Positions 44,188 through 57,566 of a stretch of DNA of 64,000 bases are shown piece after piece. How positions within the stretch are numbered: the first letter of the stretch is position 1; every line of letters begins with the position of its first letter. The notes under the pieces are model-generated. The model saw nothing but the letters and a program-made list of their open reading frames with translations, did no database searches and had not been told where the DNA came from. The stretch lies in the NCBI GenBank assembly GCA_963281255.1, contig OY725488.1, forward strand, positions 10,761,524-10,825,523. Reading direction: 5' to 3'. This stretch comes from Aphrocallistes beatrix (taxonomy: Eukaryota > Porifera > Hexactinellida > Sceptrulophora > Aphrocallistidae). The position numbers were made by a program, and so were the translations under genes.

Positions 44188-46440
44188 AGAATCAACCGAC
44201 CAAGGTACAGACTTCACTATAGAAAGTCAAATTATTGCAAATGTATAGCTTAAATTTATCACTAAATGACTTAAATATGGTACGCGACCTATGCCTCACC
44301 AACGCCGCGGACAGCCGATAATATTGTTGCGGCGGTCGCCGCACCGCGTCCTACGGCCCTGAAATGACTTCTAAACTTGAATTTGATTGGTTGGCATGGA
44401 GAAAATTGTTTTTAACGCAATAAAAGATGCATATTATGCAATTAAATACGAGATTTCAATTATTCATGGTTAAGCATTATTTTGTGATTCTATTCTTTTC
44501 CACATATAACTAGAAAACTATTCAACGCAGAAGTTTCAATATTATGCTGATTCATTATGATGACGTCATGATGACATGAAAAATTCTAAATCTACCCTTT
44601 TAGACTGGTCTTCAGTATGATATCTCTACAGTATTACTATGCTAACGCTATCATGATGACATCACGAAGTCGAAAATCGGCAGTTTTCATTGTATGAGGG
44701 TACGGGCATGCCTAATTTCCGGGACGGGTTAAGATACCTAATCCCGTCCCGTCCCGGAAATTAGGCATGCCCGAAGGTACTCAATATGTTTTGAGCCTGG
44801 AGTAGTTGCATTCGTTTGATGCAAATTATGTTGAAAATTTCCAGGATTATTCATCTACCTATTTCTCATATGTTTTCTGTCTCCCTGACCTGATCATGCC
44901 TCAATAATATGGCGAGGTGTACAAACTGCAAAAGAAATACCTTAAACCATGCGTTGACCCTTCCAGATACGAAGAAAGCAAGAATCCTATTTGTACACCA
45001 GATAAACTTAGTAATATTATTGTACTAACCTTGGTTAAACTTGTAAATATGGGCATGTTAGGTATTTATTAGTTATTAGTGGGAACACATTATCAATTAG
45101 CGAAACTTACTTTTAGCATAGCCTGCTGCATATAAGGCCTCACAGTAATTTGCGAATTTTGAACTAGGGATGCGGTAGAAGGTTGAACTAATAATGAGCT
45201 GCCTTAAAACATTAACCACGCACAATAGAGCTTAGGAATGTATTACCAGCATATATAAATATGGTGTTAAAGTACCCACATCCGTTAAAATTTTGATTAG
45301 TCACTATACGATTGCGCAATAGGTCATATTTGTGACAAATTTATTGATTTTCAGAGGCCGTTTAAAGATCTTCTAGTGTTTTTATTATAAAGTTTTTAGC
45401 ATTGGACTGAGATGTGAATGGGATAATACAAAAATTTGGATTTTTTAATGGAATGTTGCTACATTTCAGTGTTGCTATAGAAACGTGTTTTGGTCAGTTG
45501 GGGTCATATCTTGAAAATCTCAAATGCTAGACATTCAAATGTAATTCCATTTGAAAGCGAATCGACTATTTCTATTAAGTGATAATATAATTTATTTGTA
45601 TAAATTCAATGGTTTACGATTTATTAGACAATTTATCATACTGGTCACTTTTGGTAACTTGTAGGATATCTCATAAACCATTGGATTTAGACGTCGAAAT
45701 TATATTATCACTTAATGGGAAGTAGTCTATTCGCTAACAAATGGGATTAAATTTGGGGACGCGTCGTTAGTCCTACTCCACATGTAGACGTTAGTCCTAA
45801 TTTTGACTTGTAGGCGTTAGTCCTACTCCTAAAATTGGCATTAATCCTAATATTTTCAGATGTAGGCGTTAGTCCTACTTTATAATTACTATTCTAATAA
45901 TGTTTATATTTTACGCATTTATGTTTTGAATAATTATACAGTCAGTTTTGACTATTTTCCGTATTCTAGATTTTACATTCATCTGTCATAATTTGGAAGT
46001 ATTGCTCTACGAGAGAAATATCCAGATGCAATTCACCCGAATCACCCTTTGATGAATAATCTAAAACACATTATGAATATATTAGTTAATATTGTGCTAA
46101 TTAAATTACTCATAATTGTTAATTTAAATTACTCATTATCAGTAGTGGCTCCACAGGAGAGGCATGCCCATAGGCGCCAAGTGTGGGTACCTGGGGGGGC
46201 CGGGACCCCCAGGTTTGGAGCCTGTGGGGCCGTGGTGCTGGGCAATGGAGCAGTGGAGTAAGCTGTGGTATGGCAGGACTCTACACAAACTTATACATAG
46301 GTTACAACTAAACCCCAAAATTATGTTAATTGAATCTAAATATCTATCCCAATTACATTTTTCTACCACTGATAGTCCGAGATTTTCTTTTCCCTAGGTA
46401 ACAACAATAGTTGTATATCGATATTGAGCATCTAAGATTT
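44188..46440. other. Gene-free stretch with short repeats
   Basis: A near-perfect 26-bp-arm palindrome sits at 44703-44773. Tandem units of GTAGGCGTTAGTCCTACT type occupy about 45760-45885, related in style to the fold-back at 63346-63996. A dispersed repeat with GGCGCCAAGTGTGGGTACC and AGTCCGAGATTTTCTTTTCC lies at 46160-46440. No gene was recognised. Confidence 0.5.
44703..44773. repeat. Perfect-arm hairpin
   Basis: Left arm 44703-44728 (CGGGCATGCCTAATTTCCGG...) and its complement at 44748-44773, with a 19-base loop. Confidence 0.85.
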
Positions 46441-49400
46441 ACTACATTAACGCTGGTCTTCTAATTCTAGGACAGTCGAATTTAAGTTAGCCCCCAAATT
46501 AAAATCTTTGGATCAGTATAATTCCCTGGGTTTGCTTGTATAATTATACTTTAACAAAATATCCAATCTACTGACCTCATTGATACTTTGTAAAGAACCA
46601 GGATTGTATTTTCATTCTACATCAAAATTCATCATTTAGGGGAATTGACAAGTTGTGGCGCCTCTAACTTTGCAAATAAAGGCATATGGCGCTCTATCCT
46701 ATCTAATTGGGAAGTCCTGCTCTATAGATATACATTCCTCTATCATAACTAGCACATACAATCTAAGAGGCAAATATCCATTTGCAATTCATCCAAATCA
46801 CCCACTGATGATTAGATAAAATTATGCTAACTGAATCACATATAATTATAAATATGCTATAACTATCAAGTTTCTGAAAATCAACCATGAGTACCAGATC
46901 AACCAGATCAACCAGATCAACCCTTCCCATATTTCAGATTATACATTCCTCTATCAAAATGAGCACATACAATCTAAGAGGCAAATCATCCAAATCACCC
47001 ACTGATGAATGATCTAAAACACACAATGAATATATTACATAAAAATTGGGCTAACTACTAAATTGCGTATAATTATAAATATGTGATCACAATTAAGTTT
47101 CTGATAATCAACCATTAGTACCAGATCAGCCCTTCCCATATTTCAGATTATACATTCCTCTATCATAATTAGCACATACAGTCTAAAAGGCAAATATCCA
47201 TTTACAATTCATCCAAATCTCCCAATTATGAATGATCTAAACACATAATGATTATATTAACTAAAACTTGGCAAATTATGATTATAAATATGAACTTTCA
47301 ATCAATTTTCGGGAAATCAATCATTAGTCAGTCATTCCCATATTTCAGATTATAAATTTCTAGTACATACTAGTAGTCTAGGATGGAAAACACTAAATAT
47401 TTTCACTTTCCGGAAATATTGAGGCTCCGCCAATAATCGCCGGTTTTGTAAATAAATATTTCCAATCTTTTGATAGGCACATTGACCAATTTAGAGTGTG
47501 TCAATAAATTAAAAAGTTTGAATATTTAGATGATTACCCTTCAAATAGTTTACTTTGATCACTAAATGTTCACCATTAAAAATTCATGCAATTTGGAGAT
47601 GATTTAGTGGTCGCGTAAGATAGGCTTCTCCAAGTGTAGATATATGATGGGAGTTTTCCGGTTTTGGGATAAAATTGCAAAAAGTGTACTTCTGATATTA
47701 GCAATGGATCTCAACAACTTTGTATTGAGATATTTGGGTGTGGTTTTATATCAGCTAATAATACATTTTGATGGGATAAAATCTACCGGTTCGGAGGTAA
47801 AACCAGTTGGGACCATTACTAATTACAAGTCCGAATTTTTTGACACATTCTATTGACCATATTCAGAGAAATTTTATTTTGCAATTCCCTAACAATGGCA
47901 GGAATGTGACAACATTGCAATCTCAAAACTAGGCCGAAACCATGTCGAGTGACCCCTTGTTTTTCTCGGCTATGTATACTGAGTTCGAATTTGCTAATAT
48001 AAATACTCTAAATATCAATTTTAGAAAATTACAACATGCGGTTTGGCATGTCAGTCAATTAATGCAAAATTCAATATAAAATGATGTTTCATCTGTTTCA
48101 CTTGCAATCAAATAAATCAGAAATATAGGTATGATCGGCGGATGTGCGTAAGGTTTTCTTTTGTTTACAAGATCAAGCATAGTTGTATTGTGTATCTAAC
48201 TTACCTAAATTTCTAATTTATTTGATTTCCTTTATGTAAAACAGATGAATCTTGATTTATAATATACTTCTACATTGAATGACTGACATGCCAAACCACG
48301 TATCGTTATATTCCAAAATTGGTATTTAGAGTGTTTATATTAGCAAATTCGAACTCAGTATACATAGCCGAGAAAAACAAGGGGTTACTCGACACGGTTC
48401 CGGCCTAGTTTTGAGATTGCAATGTTGTCACATTCCTGCCATTGTTAGGGAATTTCAAAATAAAATTTCTCTGAATATGGTCAATGTGCCTATCAAAGAC
48501 TGGAAGTTGGGAGCTGAGTACGAATATAATATAAAAGGTTGATTTGAAAGCATTTAGATTGGCTAATATTTGCAAACAAAACGATGATTGGGGGAGCCTC
48601 AATATTTCCGGGAAGTGAAAATATTTAGTGTTTTCCAGCCTAAAGTTATTAAGGCAGTTAAAAAGTATAAATGTCCAATTTCCAAGCCAATGTGAGAGTC
48701 TTAAAGCCTTGAGATATTTTTGATGACGTCATCAGTTTCTTAAGGCGCCATCTTGTCAGAAAGCTAAAATATTGAGTGGTTCCCATCCTAAAGTTGTTCA
48801 GGAGGCTTGAAAGTATAAGCGTGCCAATTCTCATGCTTTTATTCACATTTTAACAATTCACCAAAAATTGCTCTTAAGCCACCAGACTATTGAGGTAGGG
48901 AAACAGTATGATGCTCGGAATCTCGTACTTTAGGAGGACTTAAACTTACCAAACCTCCCATCCAAGGGAGCCTAGCCGTCTTCTAACACTCATTCAGATG
49001 GAACACGTGGTGAGCGTAGGTAAGATGCCGCGCCGCGACCTCAAGGTAGAAGTGGTCCTCCCCGAACCAATGTCATACCCTTTCACTGCGCTCAGTGAGT
49101 GAGGAGCTGCAGGTAAAGGGAAACAGCGGTTTTGTATTAAGTGCTAGCACGGGCTGATAGAAGTGGAGGATCAAAGAGGGAAGAGATGTGACTCTTTCTA
49201 TCCTCGACTACTAGTATGTACTAGAAATTTACGATCTGAAATATGGGAAGGACTGACTAATGGTTGATTTTGTTGTAAGTGCATATTTATAATCATAATC
49301 TGCCAAGTTTTAGTTATATAATCATTATGTGTTTTAGGTCATTCATCAGGGAGATTTGGATGAATTGCAAATGGATATTTGCCTTTTAGACTGTATGTGC

Positions 49401-49941
49401 TAATTATGATAGAGGAATGTATAATCTGAAATAAGGGAAGGGCTGATCTGGACTCATGGTTGATTTTCAGAAACTTGATAGTTATAACATATTTATAATT
49501 ATATGTGATTCAGTTAGCATAATTTTATCTAATCATCAGTGGGTGATTTGGATGAATTGCAAATGGATATTTGCCTTTTAGACTGTATGTGCTAGTTATG
49601 ATAGAGGAATGTATATCTATAGAGCAGGACTTCCCAATTAGATAGGATAGAGCGCCATATGCCTTTATTTGCAAAGTTAGAGGCGCCACAACTTGTCAAT
49701 TCTCCTAAATGATGAATTTTGATTTAGAATGAAAATACAATCCTGGTTCTTTACAAAATATTAATGAGGTCAGTAGATTGGATATTTTGTTAAAGTATAA
49801 TTATACAAGCAAAGACAAGGAATTAAACTGATACCTGTACCTGTTGAGCTTATTGTGGGCAGCGGCGGCTCCAAAGATTTTAATTTGGGGGCTAACTTAA
49901 ATTCGATTGTCCTAGAATTAGAAGACCAGCGTTAATGTAGT
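46441..49941. mobile_element. 3.5-kb long inverted repeat (palindromic element)
   Basis: The outer ends ACTACATTAACGCTGGTCTT and its complement mark arms that pair over much of their length. Examples are 46562-46745 with 49612-49805, and 47880-48050 with 48290-48480. The centre of symmetry is near 48.15 kb. The right arm also holds about 0.55 kb (48650-49210) absent from the left. No coding region was recognised, so this is probably a non-autonomous long-inverted-repeat transposon or an inverted duplication of one. Confidence 0.8.
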
Positions 49942-50017
49942 AGCCAGGATTTTGGATTGGGGTCCTGAACGAGCGAAGAGAGCAAATAAGATGGTTTAGA
50001 GGCTGGCCCCCAGAAAA

Positions 50018-50198
50018 TTTTGAAATTTAGATTCTGAAATATCGATCTACGCTATTCTAACAATGATCATCTATCTTTACTATGAAAACTCGATAAATGT
50101 TATAAACATTATAAACATTCATCGAGTTTTCATAGTAAAGATAGATTATCATTGTTAGAATAGCGTAGATCGATATTTCAGCATCTAAAATTTCAAAA
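50018..50198. repeat. 180-bp near-perfect hairpin
   Basis: Arms of about 80 bp (TTTTGAAATTTAG...CGATCTACGCTATTC and the complement) face each other across a short AT-rich loop near 50097-50115, with few mismatches. Confidence 0.9.
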
Positions 50199-50205
50199 TG
50201 ATCTG

Positions 50206-50690
50206 TAACGAATTGATTTAAGAAACTGCCAGGCACAGAAAGCTGATTTTTTGGCATGTGGGAGTCTTTTGGCTATGGTTCTACTAGGTTCTGACCTCAG
50301 ACCACAATATCGACTCATCATGGAATTGTGACGTCATTGTCACCTTTTTTTAAAATTTGAAATTTCAGGTTTTCGATTATAACTCAACCATTTTAGGTGA
50401 TAGAAGGCTGAATTTTAATAGAATGTATATATTAATATACCACACATATGATACAACTATCACCCGAAAATGATGACTTATCACTCTGTTATGACGTCAT
50501 CATTACGCATCTAAAATTTGAAAATTGACAAATTTGGTGATTTTTCGAGTGATATCGATTATAACAGTAGGACAGACGTATTTAGAGATGTTATCTCCTT
50601 TATTATTAATCAATGTGACCCCCAGGCGCCCGAAGAGTGCCTCCGGCGGACTCAAAGTGTCCGTCAGCCTCGCAGCGCAAGCAAGTGAAG
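50206..50690. repeat. Dispersed 0.5-kb repeat, copy 2
   Basis: Same-orientation partner of 20990-21470, ending in the GGCGGACtcAAAGTGTCCGtC hairpin with small changes. Confidence 0.75.
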
Positions 50691-52097
50691 CGCGCTTGTG
50701 GAGCAATAATATTGATCTAAAATTTGATAATTAATTTGTTTACTTTTGTTTTCAATAGATACATAAAGTAAACAAATTACAAAAATAGGCTAGAGTCTAG
50801 CTTCCAAAGGTTGACATGGGGTTTTCAGATTTAGAATATCTTATTTTTGGATCCATATGAGAAATATGAGAATTGTGTTCCATTAAAACAAAGCTATTAT
50901 ATTCGATCCTATAAAACAATTACTATATACGTAGGTATATCTATGAATTTACAACTAAAAGTACAAATAGTCAATAGATGCTATCTATAAAGCAACATAT
51001 TAAGTTTCATTGAAAATATGATGTCCGAAATCTCACCCCTAAAAGCCCCAAGTCAACCGTTGGAAGCTAGTCTCTCAATGGTGTCAAAATATGTATATAA
51101 AGGTGTGAAAATATACACATATTATTTATATTGCTATACACTATAATAATAATAATAATATACATTTATATAGCGCAGATTCCATATTAATATGTGAAAG
51201 TGCACTGTACAATTCAATAAAAGTAAGTGTATGTTATACATGTACGTATTTGAGTGTATGTAGGTATGTGTATGTATGCTTGTAAGGTTTGTATATGCAC
51301 TGAAATTAATTTAATGAGTATTTACATATAGTTGTATCATGCGCGATACAATAGTGTCGTGCAATGATTTCTATTGTGAGAGTAAAGCCTACATAGTACA
51401 TAGCATTGTATAGAAAAGGTGTGAAAAATTGTTGTCCATTTATTTGCAGAGGTGTGAAAATTTCGCTTAGATCTTAGAACTTGATCGTAGTCATATCATT
51501 TGACACCTACATGCCAATTTTCGTATCTCTACGACTTGCCAATTCTTCAATCAATTCGGACAAACAAACAAACAAACAAATCCTAGCGTTTTAATATACG
51601 CATAAGATACAGCTTTGCCAACTATGCTTTTGCAGGTATTATGCTGATTCTTAATGTAGCTTCATGGATGCAAGAGTAATTCATGCATCTACACGACTGT
51701 CGAATATTTCACATCCATACCAGCAGCTTTACAAGTGCTAGTGCCGAGGATTGGCACAATTAGGGCCATTTTGGGGGGACCGTTCTAGTTTGGAGGCAAC
51801 ATTTTATCTTGATTACTCAAATAATTTATTACAAGTTCATTTTATTCATATGGTCATAAAATGTACTTGGAAACCGAGTTTTTTTACTGAAAATAATTCA
51901 AAACACGAAAAATATCTGATCCACCATAGAAAATAAATTGAGGAATATAGGAAATTGGAGTGCAAAATAATTAAGATAATATTCATTGTTTCTAAATAAA
52001 AAGAGGAATTGGATGCTAGATCCATTTGTCAAAATATTATTAATCAATAAAATTTGGTTGCAGTTCATGCACTCTATAGAAGACTTTTATTTTAGTT
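50691..52097. other. Gene-free stretch with microsatellite and repeat fragments
   Basis: At 51143-51180 an ATA run is followed by TTTATATAGCGCAG, a short repeat motif common in marine invertebrates. At 51555-51600 is an ACAAACAAACAAATCCTAGCG tract. At 51605-51745 is a half-copy of the palindromic element at 62905-63330. No gene was recognised. Confidence 0.5.
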
Positions 52098-53702
52098 CGT
52101 AAAATAAATTAATAATAAGATAATTAAGATCAAAATTATTGCTCAATAGATGGTTAGAATAGCTGTGGATCGAAATTTCAGCGTCTAAGATTTAAAAGTT
52201 CTATCGAGGGCCTTATTTGTTCGCTTCACTCGCTCAGAGCCCCCCCAGTCCAAAATCCTGGCTACGCCCATACCTTAACGCTAGTCTTCACATTCTATGA
52301 CATTCAAAGTTAAGTTTCCCTAAATTAATATATCTAGAGCCGCCACTGTGCAGTTCTCAGTATCTATGGCTACCGTGTAGCACATAGTATAAATATAGAA
52401 ATGAGAAAGCAATTAACAATTGGAAAAACAAATGAAAATGTTGGACTCTAATAGAAAAGCTAAAATTAAATTTCGACCAAGAATAATTCCAGTCCTTATA
52501 CTCACGGTAGCGGCAAATCTTGGATCGTTTTGCATTGGTTATAGTCTCGGGTATCCATCTCCAATTGAGGATGACATTAAGAATCTAAGAATTCTTGATA
52601 GCATCACTTATCCCATATTTGGTTCACTCCAGTACTTCACTGCGATATTCGGAGCCATTCTTGCGTATTTTCTTGTCGAACCATTTGGCAAAAAGGCACT
52701 CCTCATTATCTTCACAATTCCTAATGCTCTAGGCTGGATATTGATTGCATTCGGGTATAATTGGATCATTATGCTTTTGGGTAGAAGTCTGACTGGTATT
52801 GCAAACGGTGCTATTAGTTGCCTCATCTCTGTGTATGTAGCAGATCTGTCTCCCACTAGCCGGAAGGGGTTCTACGGGAGCTTTTTCACTCATATGTACC
52901 TTCTTGGTACTCTATCAAGTCACTTTTTAGGCATATTCTTAACATTCAGATGGTTGGCAGTGGTATGCATATTTGTTCTTTTCATTCAGGTATTGCTGCT
53001 CTTCTTCCAACCATATTCTCCGAACTGGTTAGTGACACAAAAACAAGAAAAAGGAGCCCTGAAAACTCTCCAATATCTAAGAGGTCCTTCTCATGATTCC
53101 AGAGCAGAATTTGATGAGATTAAGCATGTCGTAGAAGAGAATTTTTCTGACACTTTCTGCCAGCGATTTGTTACATTATTTAAGGAGACAAACTATCTGA
53201 AAACTATTTTCAAAGTCGCGCTTCTTTTTGCATTCCTCGAATTGACAGGTATTACAGTGGTGGGTACGTATTCCGCTACCATTCTAAATACCAGTCGCTT
53301 AATTCCTGCCAAGATAGCTTCAATCCTCCCCACTTGTGCCCAATGGATCACTGCATTCCTTTGCACCTTTTTAGTCGATAGGTTTGGAAGGAAGATTCTG
53401 TTGATAATGTCTTCTCTTGGAGTTGCACTCAGTCACATCATTAACTCTGTCTACTTTTTCGGGATCGATCGCCTATGGTCTCACTGCCACACTGTGAGGT
53501 TTTCTGTGACTACATCTCTTTGCTCCCTGTTATTGCACTGATTGTTCTTAGGGCGTCTTATGGATTTGGATGGGGTCCCATTCCATGGATTGTGATGGGA
53601 GAATCTCTGCCAATCAAGGTTCGATCGATCGGTGCTAGTGTCTCAATTATATTTCTCTTCTTTTTTTCCGGAGCCCAAGCATTATTGTTTCCATACCTCG
53701 TA
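52098..53702 (+). repeat. Left arm of inverted duplication (partner 56302-57803)
   Basis: The reverse complement of this segment recurs at 56302-57803 with high identity, covering the upstream flank, TATA box and most of a transporter coding sequence. The arms differ by an extra roughly 100 bp (about 52265-52365) here. Confidence 0.9.
52388..52395 (+). promoter_or_regulatory. TATA box of transporter copy a
   Basis: TATAAATA 44 bases before the ATG at 52432. It is conserved in copies b (57610-57617, minus strand) and c (59918-59925). Confidence 0.55.
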
Positions 53703-53909
53703 ACATTGCTCGGAGCTTACGTTGTGTACTTAATCTTCCTATTGGTTAATATCTTGAGTGCAATCTATGTGTTGGTATTCATTCCAGAAACGAAGAACAA
53801 AAGTTTGGAAGAGATTGAAGTTTTGTTTGAGGGACAAACATTATTTCTTCCTTTTAAGTCTTTCAACCTTTACGGAAAGAGCTACGTCTACGTCGTAAAT
53901 AAAGACTAG
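52432..53909 (+). pseudogene. SLC2-family sugar transporter copy a (frameshifted)
   Basis: The first 369 residues read like the intact copy c (59969-61489): SPIEDDIKNLRILDSITYPIFGS, FGKK, GRSLTG, PYSPNWL, FGRKILL. After SHCHT about 49 bp are missing relative to copy c, near 53493, which shifts the frame. The remaining sequence (LPVIALIVLRASYGFGWGPI to IPETKNKSLEEIE and VNKD) is open in another frame up to 53909. Since 49 is not a multiple of three the protein would lose its last four to five membrane helices. Copy b has the same deletion, so it arose before the inverted duplication. The promoter TATA box is kept, so it may still be transcribed. AATAAA lies at 54083-54088. Confidence 0.85.
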
Positions 53910-54264
53910 TCTCAAGACACCTTAAACAGTTCTGTTTTTTTATTATTTTTTTGGAAAGATAACATTTCCCCATAGTATGTAATCTTTGTGTAAAAACATA
54001 TGGTAGTGATAATAAAATTGGTTGATAGATTAACTCGTTGCTGTTTTTTTATTATTTTTGTGAATCTGTATATTTTGTATGAAATAAAGTTGAATATACT
54101 ACGTATGTCTCTATAATTAATTTCAAAAATAACGAATGCTTGTCTGCTATAACTGGCTTGCGGCTCGATTACTTTTAAGCCTGAAATTGTTAAAATGTGA
54201 ATAAAAGCATAAAAATTGGCACGCGTATACTTTCATGCCTCCTCAACAACTTTAGGATGGAGAA
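53910..54264. other. 3' flank of transporter copy a
   Basis: It contains AATAAA at 54083-54088. At 54180-54260 is a fragment (AATGTGAATAAAAGCAT...) shared with 55195-55270. No gene. Confidence 0.5.
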
Positions 54265-55930
54265 CTATCCAATCTACTGACCTCATTAATACTTTGTAAA
54301 GAACCAGGATTGTATTTTCATTCTAAATCAAAATTCATCATTTAGGAGAATTGACAAGTTGTGGCGCCTCTAACTTTGCAAATAAAGGCATATGGCGCTC
54401 TATCCTATCTAATTGGGAAGTCCTGCTCTATAGATTATACATTCCTCTATCATAACTAGCACATACAGTCTAAAAGGCAAATATCCATTTGCAATTCATC
54501 CAAATCACCCACTGATGATTAGATAAAATTATGCTAACTGAATCACATATAATTATAAATATGCTATAACTATCAAGTTTCTGAAAATCAACCATAAGTC
54601 CAGATCAGCCCTTCCCTTATTTCAGATTATACATTCCTCTATCATAATTAGCACATACAGTCTAAAAGGCAAATATCCATTTACAGTTCATCCAAATCTC
54701 CCAATTATGAATGATCTAAACACATAATGATTATATAACTAAAACTTGGCAGATTATGATTATAAATATGCACTTACAACAAAATCAACCATTAGTCAGT
54801 CCTTCCCATATTTCAGATCGTAAATTTCTAGTACATACTAGTAGTCGAGGATAGAAAGAGTCACATCTCTTCCCTCTTTGATCCTCCACTTCTATCAGCC
54901 CGTGCTAGCACTTAATACAAAACCGCTGCTTCCCTTTGCCTGCAGCTCCTCACTCACTGAGCGCAGTGAAAGGGTATGACATTGGTTCGGGGAGGACCAC
55001 TTCTACCTTGAGGTCGCGACGCGCCATCTTACCTACGCTCACCACGTGTTCCATCTGAATGAGTGTTAGAAGACGGCTAGGCTCCCTTGGATGGGAGGTT
55101 TGGTAAGTTTAAGTCCTCCTAAAGTACGAGATTCCGAGCATCATACTGTTTCCCTACCTCAATAGTCTGGTGGCTTAAGAGCAATTTTGGTGAATTGTTA
55201 AATGTGAATAAAAGCATGAGAATTGGCACGCTTATACTTTCAAGCCTCCTGAACAACTTTAGGATGGGAACCACTCAATATTTTAGCTTTCTGACAAGAT
55301 GGCGCCTTAAGAAACTGATGACGTCATCAAAAATATCTCAAGGCTTTAAGACTCTCACATTGGCTTGGAAATTGGACATTTATACTTTTTAACTGCCTTA
55401 ATAACTTTAGTATAGAAAACACTAAATACTTTCACTTTCCTTGCATATATTGCGGCTCCGCCAATGATCGCCGGTTTTGTAAATAAATATTAGCCTATCT
55501 AAATACTTTCAAATCAACTTTTTATGTTATATTCGTACTCAACCAATTTCCAGGCTATATAGGCACATAGGCACATTGATCATATTCAGAAAAATTTTAT
55601 TTGTAATTCCTTAACAATGGCAGGAATGTGACAACATTCCAATCTAAAAACTACGCCGGAACCATGTCGAGTGACCCCTTGTTTTTCTCTTTTCACCCGT
55701 AGAATGCCCAGAGGGGACACAGTGTCCCCAATATCGCGGGTGTCTCCCAGCCATTTTCTATGACAGTGAAGCCATATAAATGCTGGGCATTCTACAGTTA
55801 ATTTGCGAGTATAAACACCCTAAATATCAATTTGGGAAAGTAACGACATGTAGTTTGGCATGTCAGTCATTTAATGATGATTCATCTGTTTCACATCAAG
55901 GAAATCAAATAATTCAGAAATATAGGTATG
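54265..55930. repeat. Second, partial copy of the long-inverted-repeat element
   Basis: 54265-55440 matches 49815-48600 reversed, including the extra segment with GCTAGCACGGGCTGATAG. 55440-55930 matches 47400-48110. A small MITE interrupts it at 55697-55797. It forms the spacer between transporter copies a and b. Confidence 0.8.
55697..55797. mobile_element. 100-bp MITE nested in the repeat copy
   Basis: GTAGAATGCCCAG and CTGGGCATTCTAC ends enclose GGGGACACAGTGTCCCC. The host repeat at about 47968 lacks this insertion. No coding capacity. Confidence 0.75.
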
Positions 55931-56301
55931 ATCTGGGCATATGCGTAAGGTTTTCATTTTTTTAATAAGATATTCGAGCCTAGTTGTACTGAAAGAATGA
56001 GAGAGCAAAGCTCGCTTGTATGATAATATGACGAGAGATTACAATTATCCAGTATAATTCGTAAAATTCCTATTTCTTGTGTTTAGTTAGATAGTCACCA
56101 TCAAATTTACATTCTGTCGAGCACTTTTAATTAGTATAAATGATGTTGGGGGGAAGCAGTTGACCTCCTGCCCCCCGGGATGTCTTCCACTCAGTTAAAA
56201 CAATCTATCCTTGTGCAGAGTGTTCAACCATCCCTATTTCGTTGGGATTATCCAGATTTGCTTTAAAATCCCGAATTCCGTCGGTCGGGATGGGAAAATC
56301 C

Positions 56302-57566
56302 TACGAGGTAAGGGAACAATAATGCTTGGGCTCCGGAAAAAAAAGAAGAGAAATATAATTGAGACACTAGCACCGATCGATCGAACCTTGATTGGCAGAG
56401 ATTCTCCCATCACAATCCATGGAATGGGACCCCATCCAAATCCATAAGACGCCCTAAGAACAATCAGTGCAATAACAGGGAGCAAAGAGATGTAGTCACA
56501 GAAAACCTCACAGTGTGGCAGTGAGACCATAGGCGATCGATCCCGAAAAAGTAGACAGAGTTAATGATGTGACTGAGTGCAACTCCAAGAGAAGACATTA
56601 TCAACAGAATCTTCCTTCCAAACCTATCGACTAAAAAGGTGCAAAGGAATGAAGTGATCCATTGGACGCAAGTGGGGAGGATTGAAGCTATCTTGGCAGG
56701 AATTAAGCGACTGGTCTTTAGAATGGTAGCAGAATACGTCCCCACCATTGTAATACCTGTCAATTCGAGGAATGCAAAAAGAAGCGCTACTTTGAAAATA
56801 GTCTTCAGATAGTTTGTCTCCTTAAATAATGTCGTGAATCGCTGGCAGAAAGTATCAGAAAAATTCTCTTCTACGACATGTTTAATCTCATCAAATTCTG
56901 CTCTGGAATCATGAGAAGGACCTCTTAGATATTGGAGAGTTTTCAGGGCCTTTTTTTCTTGTTTTTGTGTCACTAACCAGTTTGGAGAATAAGGTTGGAG
57001 GAAGAGCAGCAATACCTGAATGAAAAGAACAAATATGCATACCACTGCCAACCATCTGAATGTTAAGAATATGCCTAAAAAGTGACTTGATAGAGTGCCA
57101 AGAAGGAACATGTGAGTGAAAAAGCTCCCGTAGAATCCCTTCAGGCTAGTGGGAGACAGATCTGCTACATACACAGAGATGAGGCAACTAATAGCACCGT
57201 ATGCAATACCAGTCAGACTTCTACCCAAAAGCATAATGATCCAATTATACCCGAATGCAATCAATATCCAGCCTAGCGCATTAGGAATTGTGAAGATAAT
57301 GAGGAGTGCCTTTTTGCCAAATGGTTCGACAAGAAAATACGCAAGAATGGCTCCGAACATCGCAGTGAAGTACTGGAGTGATCCAAATATGGGATAAGTG
57401 ATGCTATCAAGAATTCTTAGATTCTTAATTCATCCTCAATTGGAGATGGATACCCGAGACTATATCCAATGCAAAACGATCCAAGATTTGCCGCTACCGT
57501 GGGTATAAGGACTGGAATTATTCTTGGTCGAAATTTAATTTTAGCTTTTCTATTAGAGTCCAACAT
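56302..57566 (-). pseudogene. SLC2-family sugar transporter copy b (frameshifted and 3'-truncated)
   Basis: It starts at the ATG 57566. It shares with copy a the 49-bp deletion after SHCHT, has a further 2-bp deletion near residue 37 (GAGGATGAATTAAG where copy a reads GAGGATGACATTAAG), and is cut off at about 56302, before TM11-12 and the PETK motif. It is therefore clearly non-coding for a transporter. The upstream TATAAATA is retained at 57610-57617. It faces copy a tail to tail with 2.6 kb between them. Confidence 0.88.
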
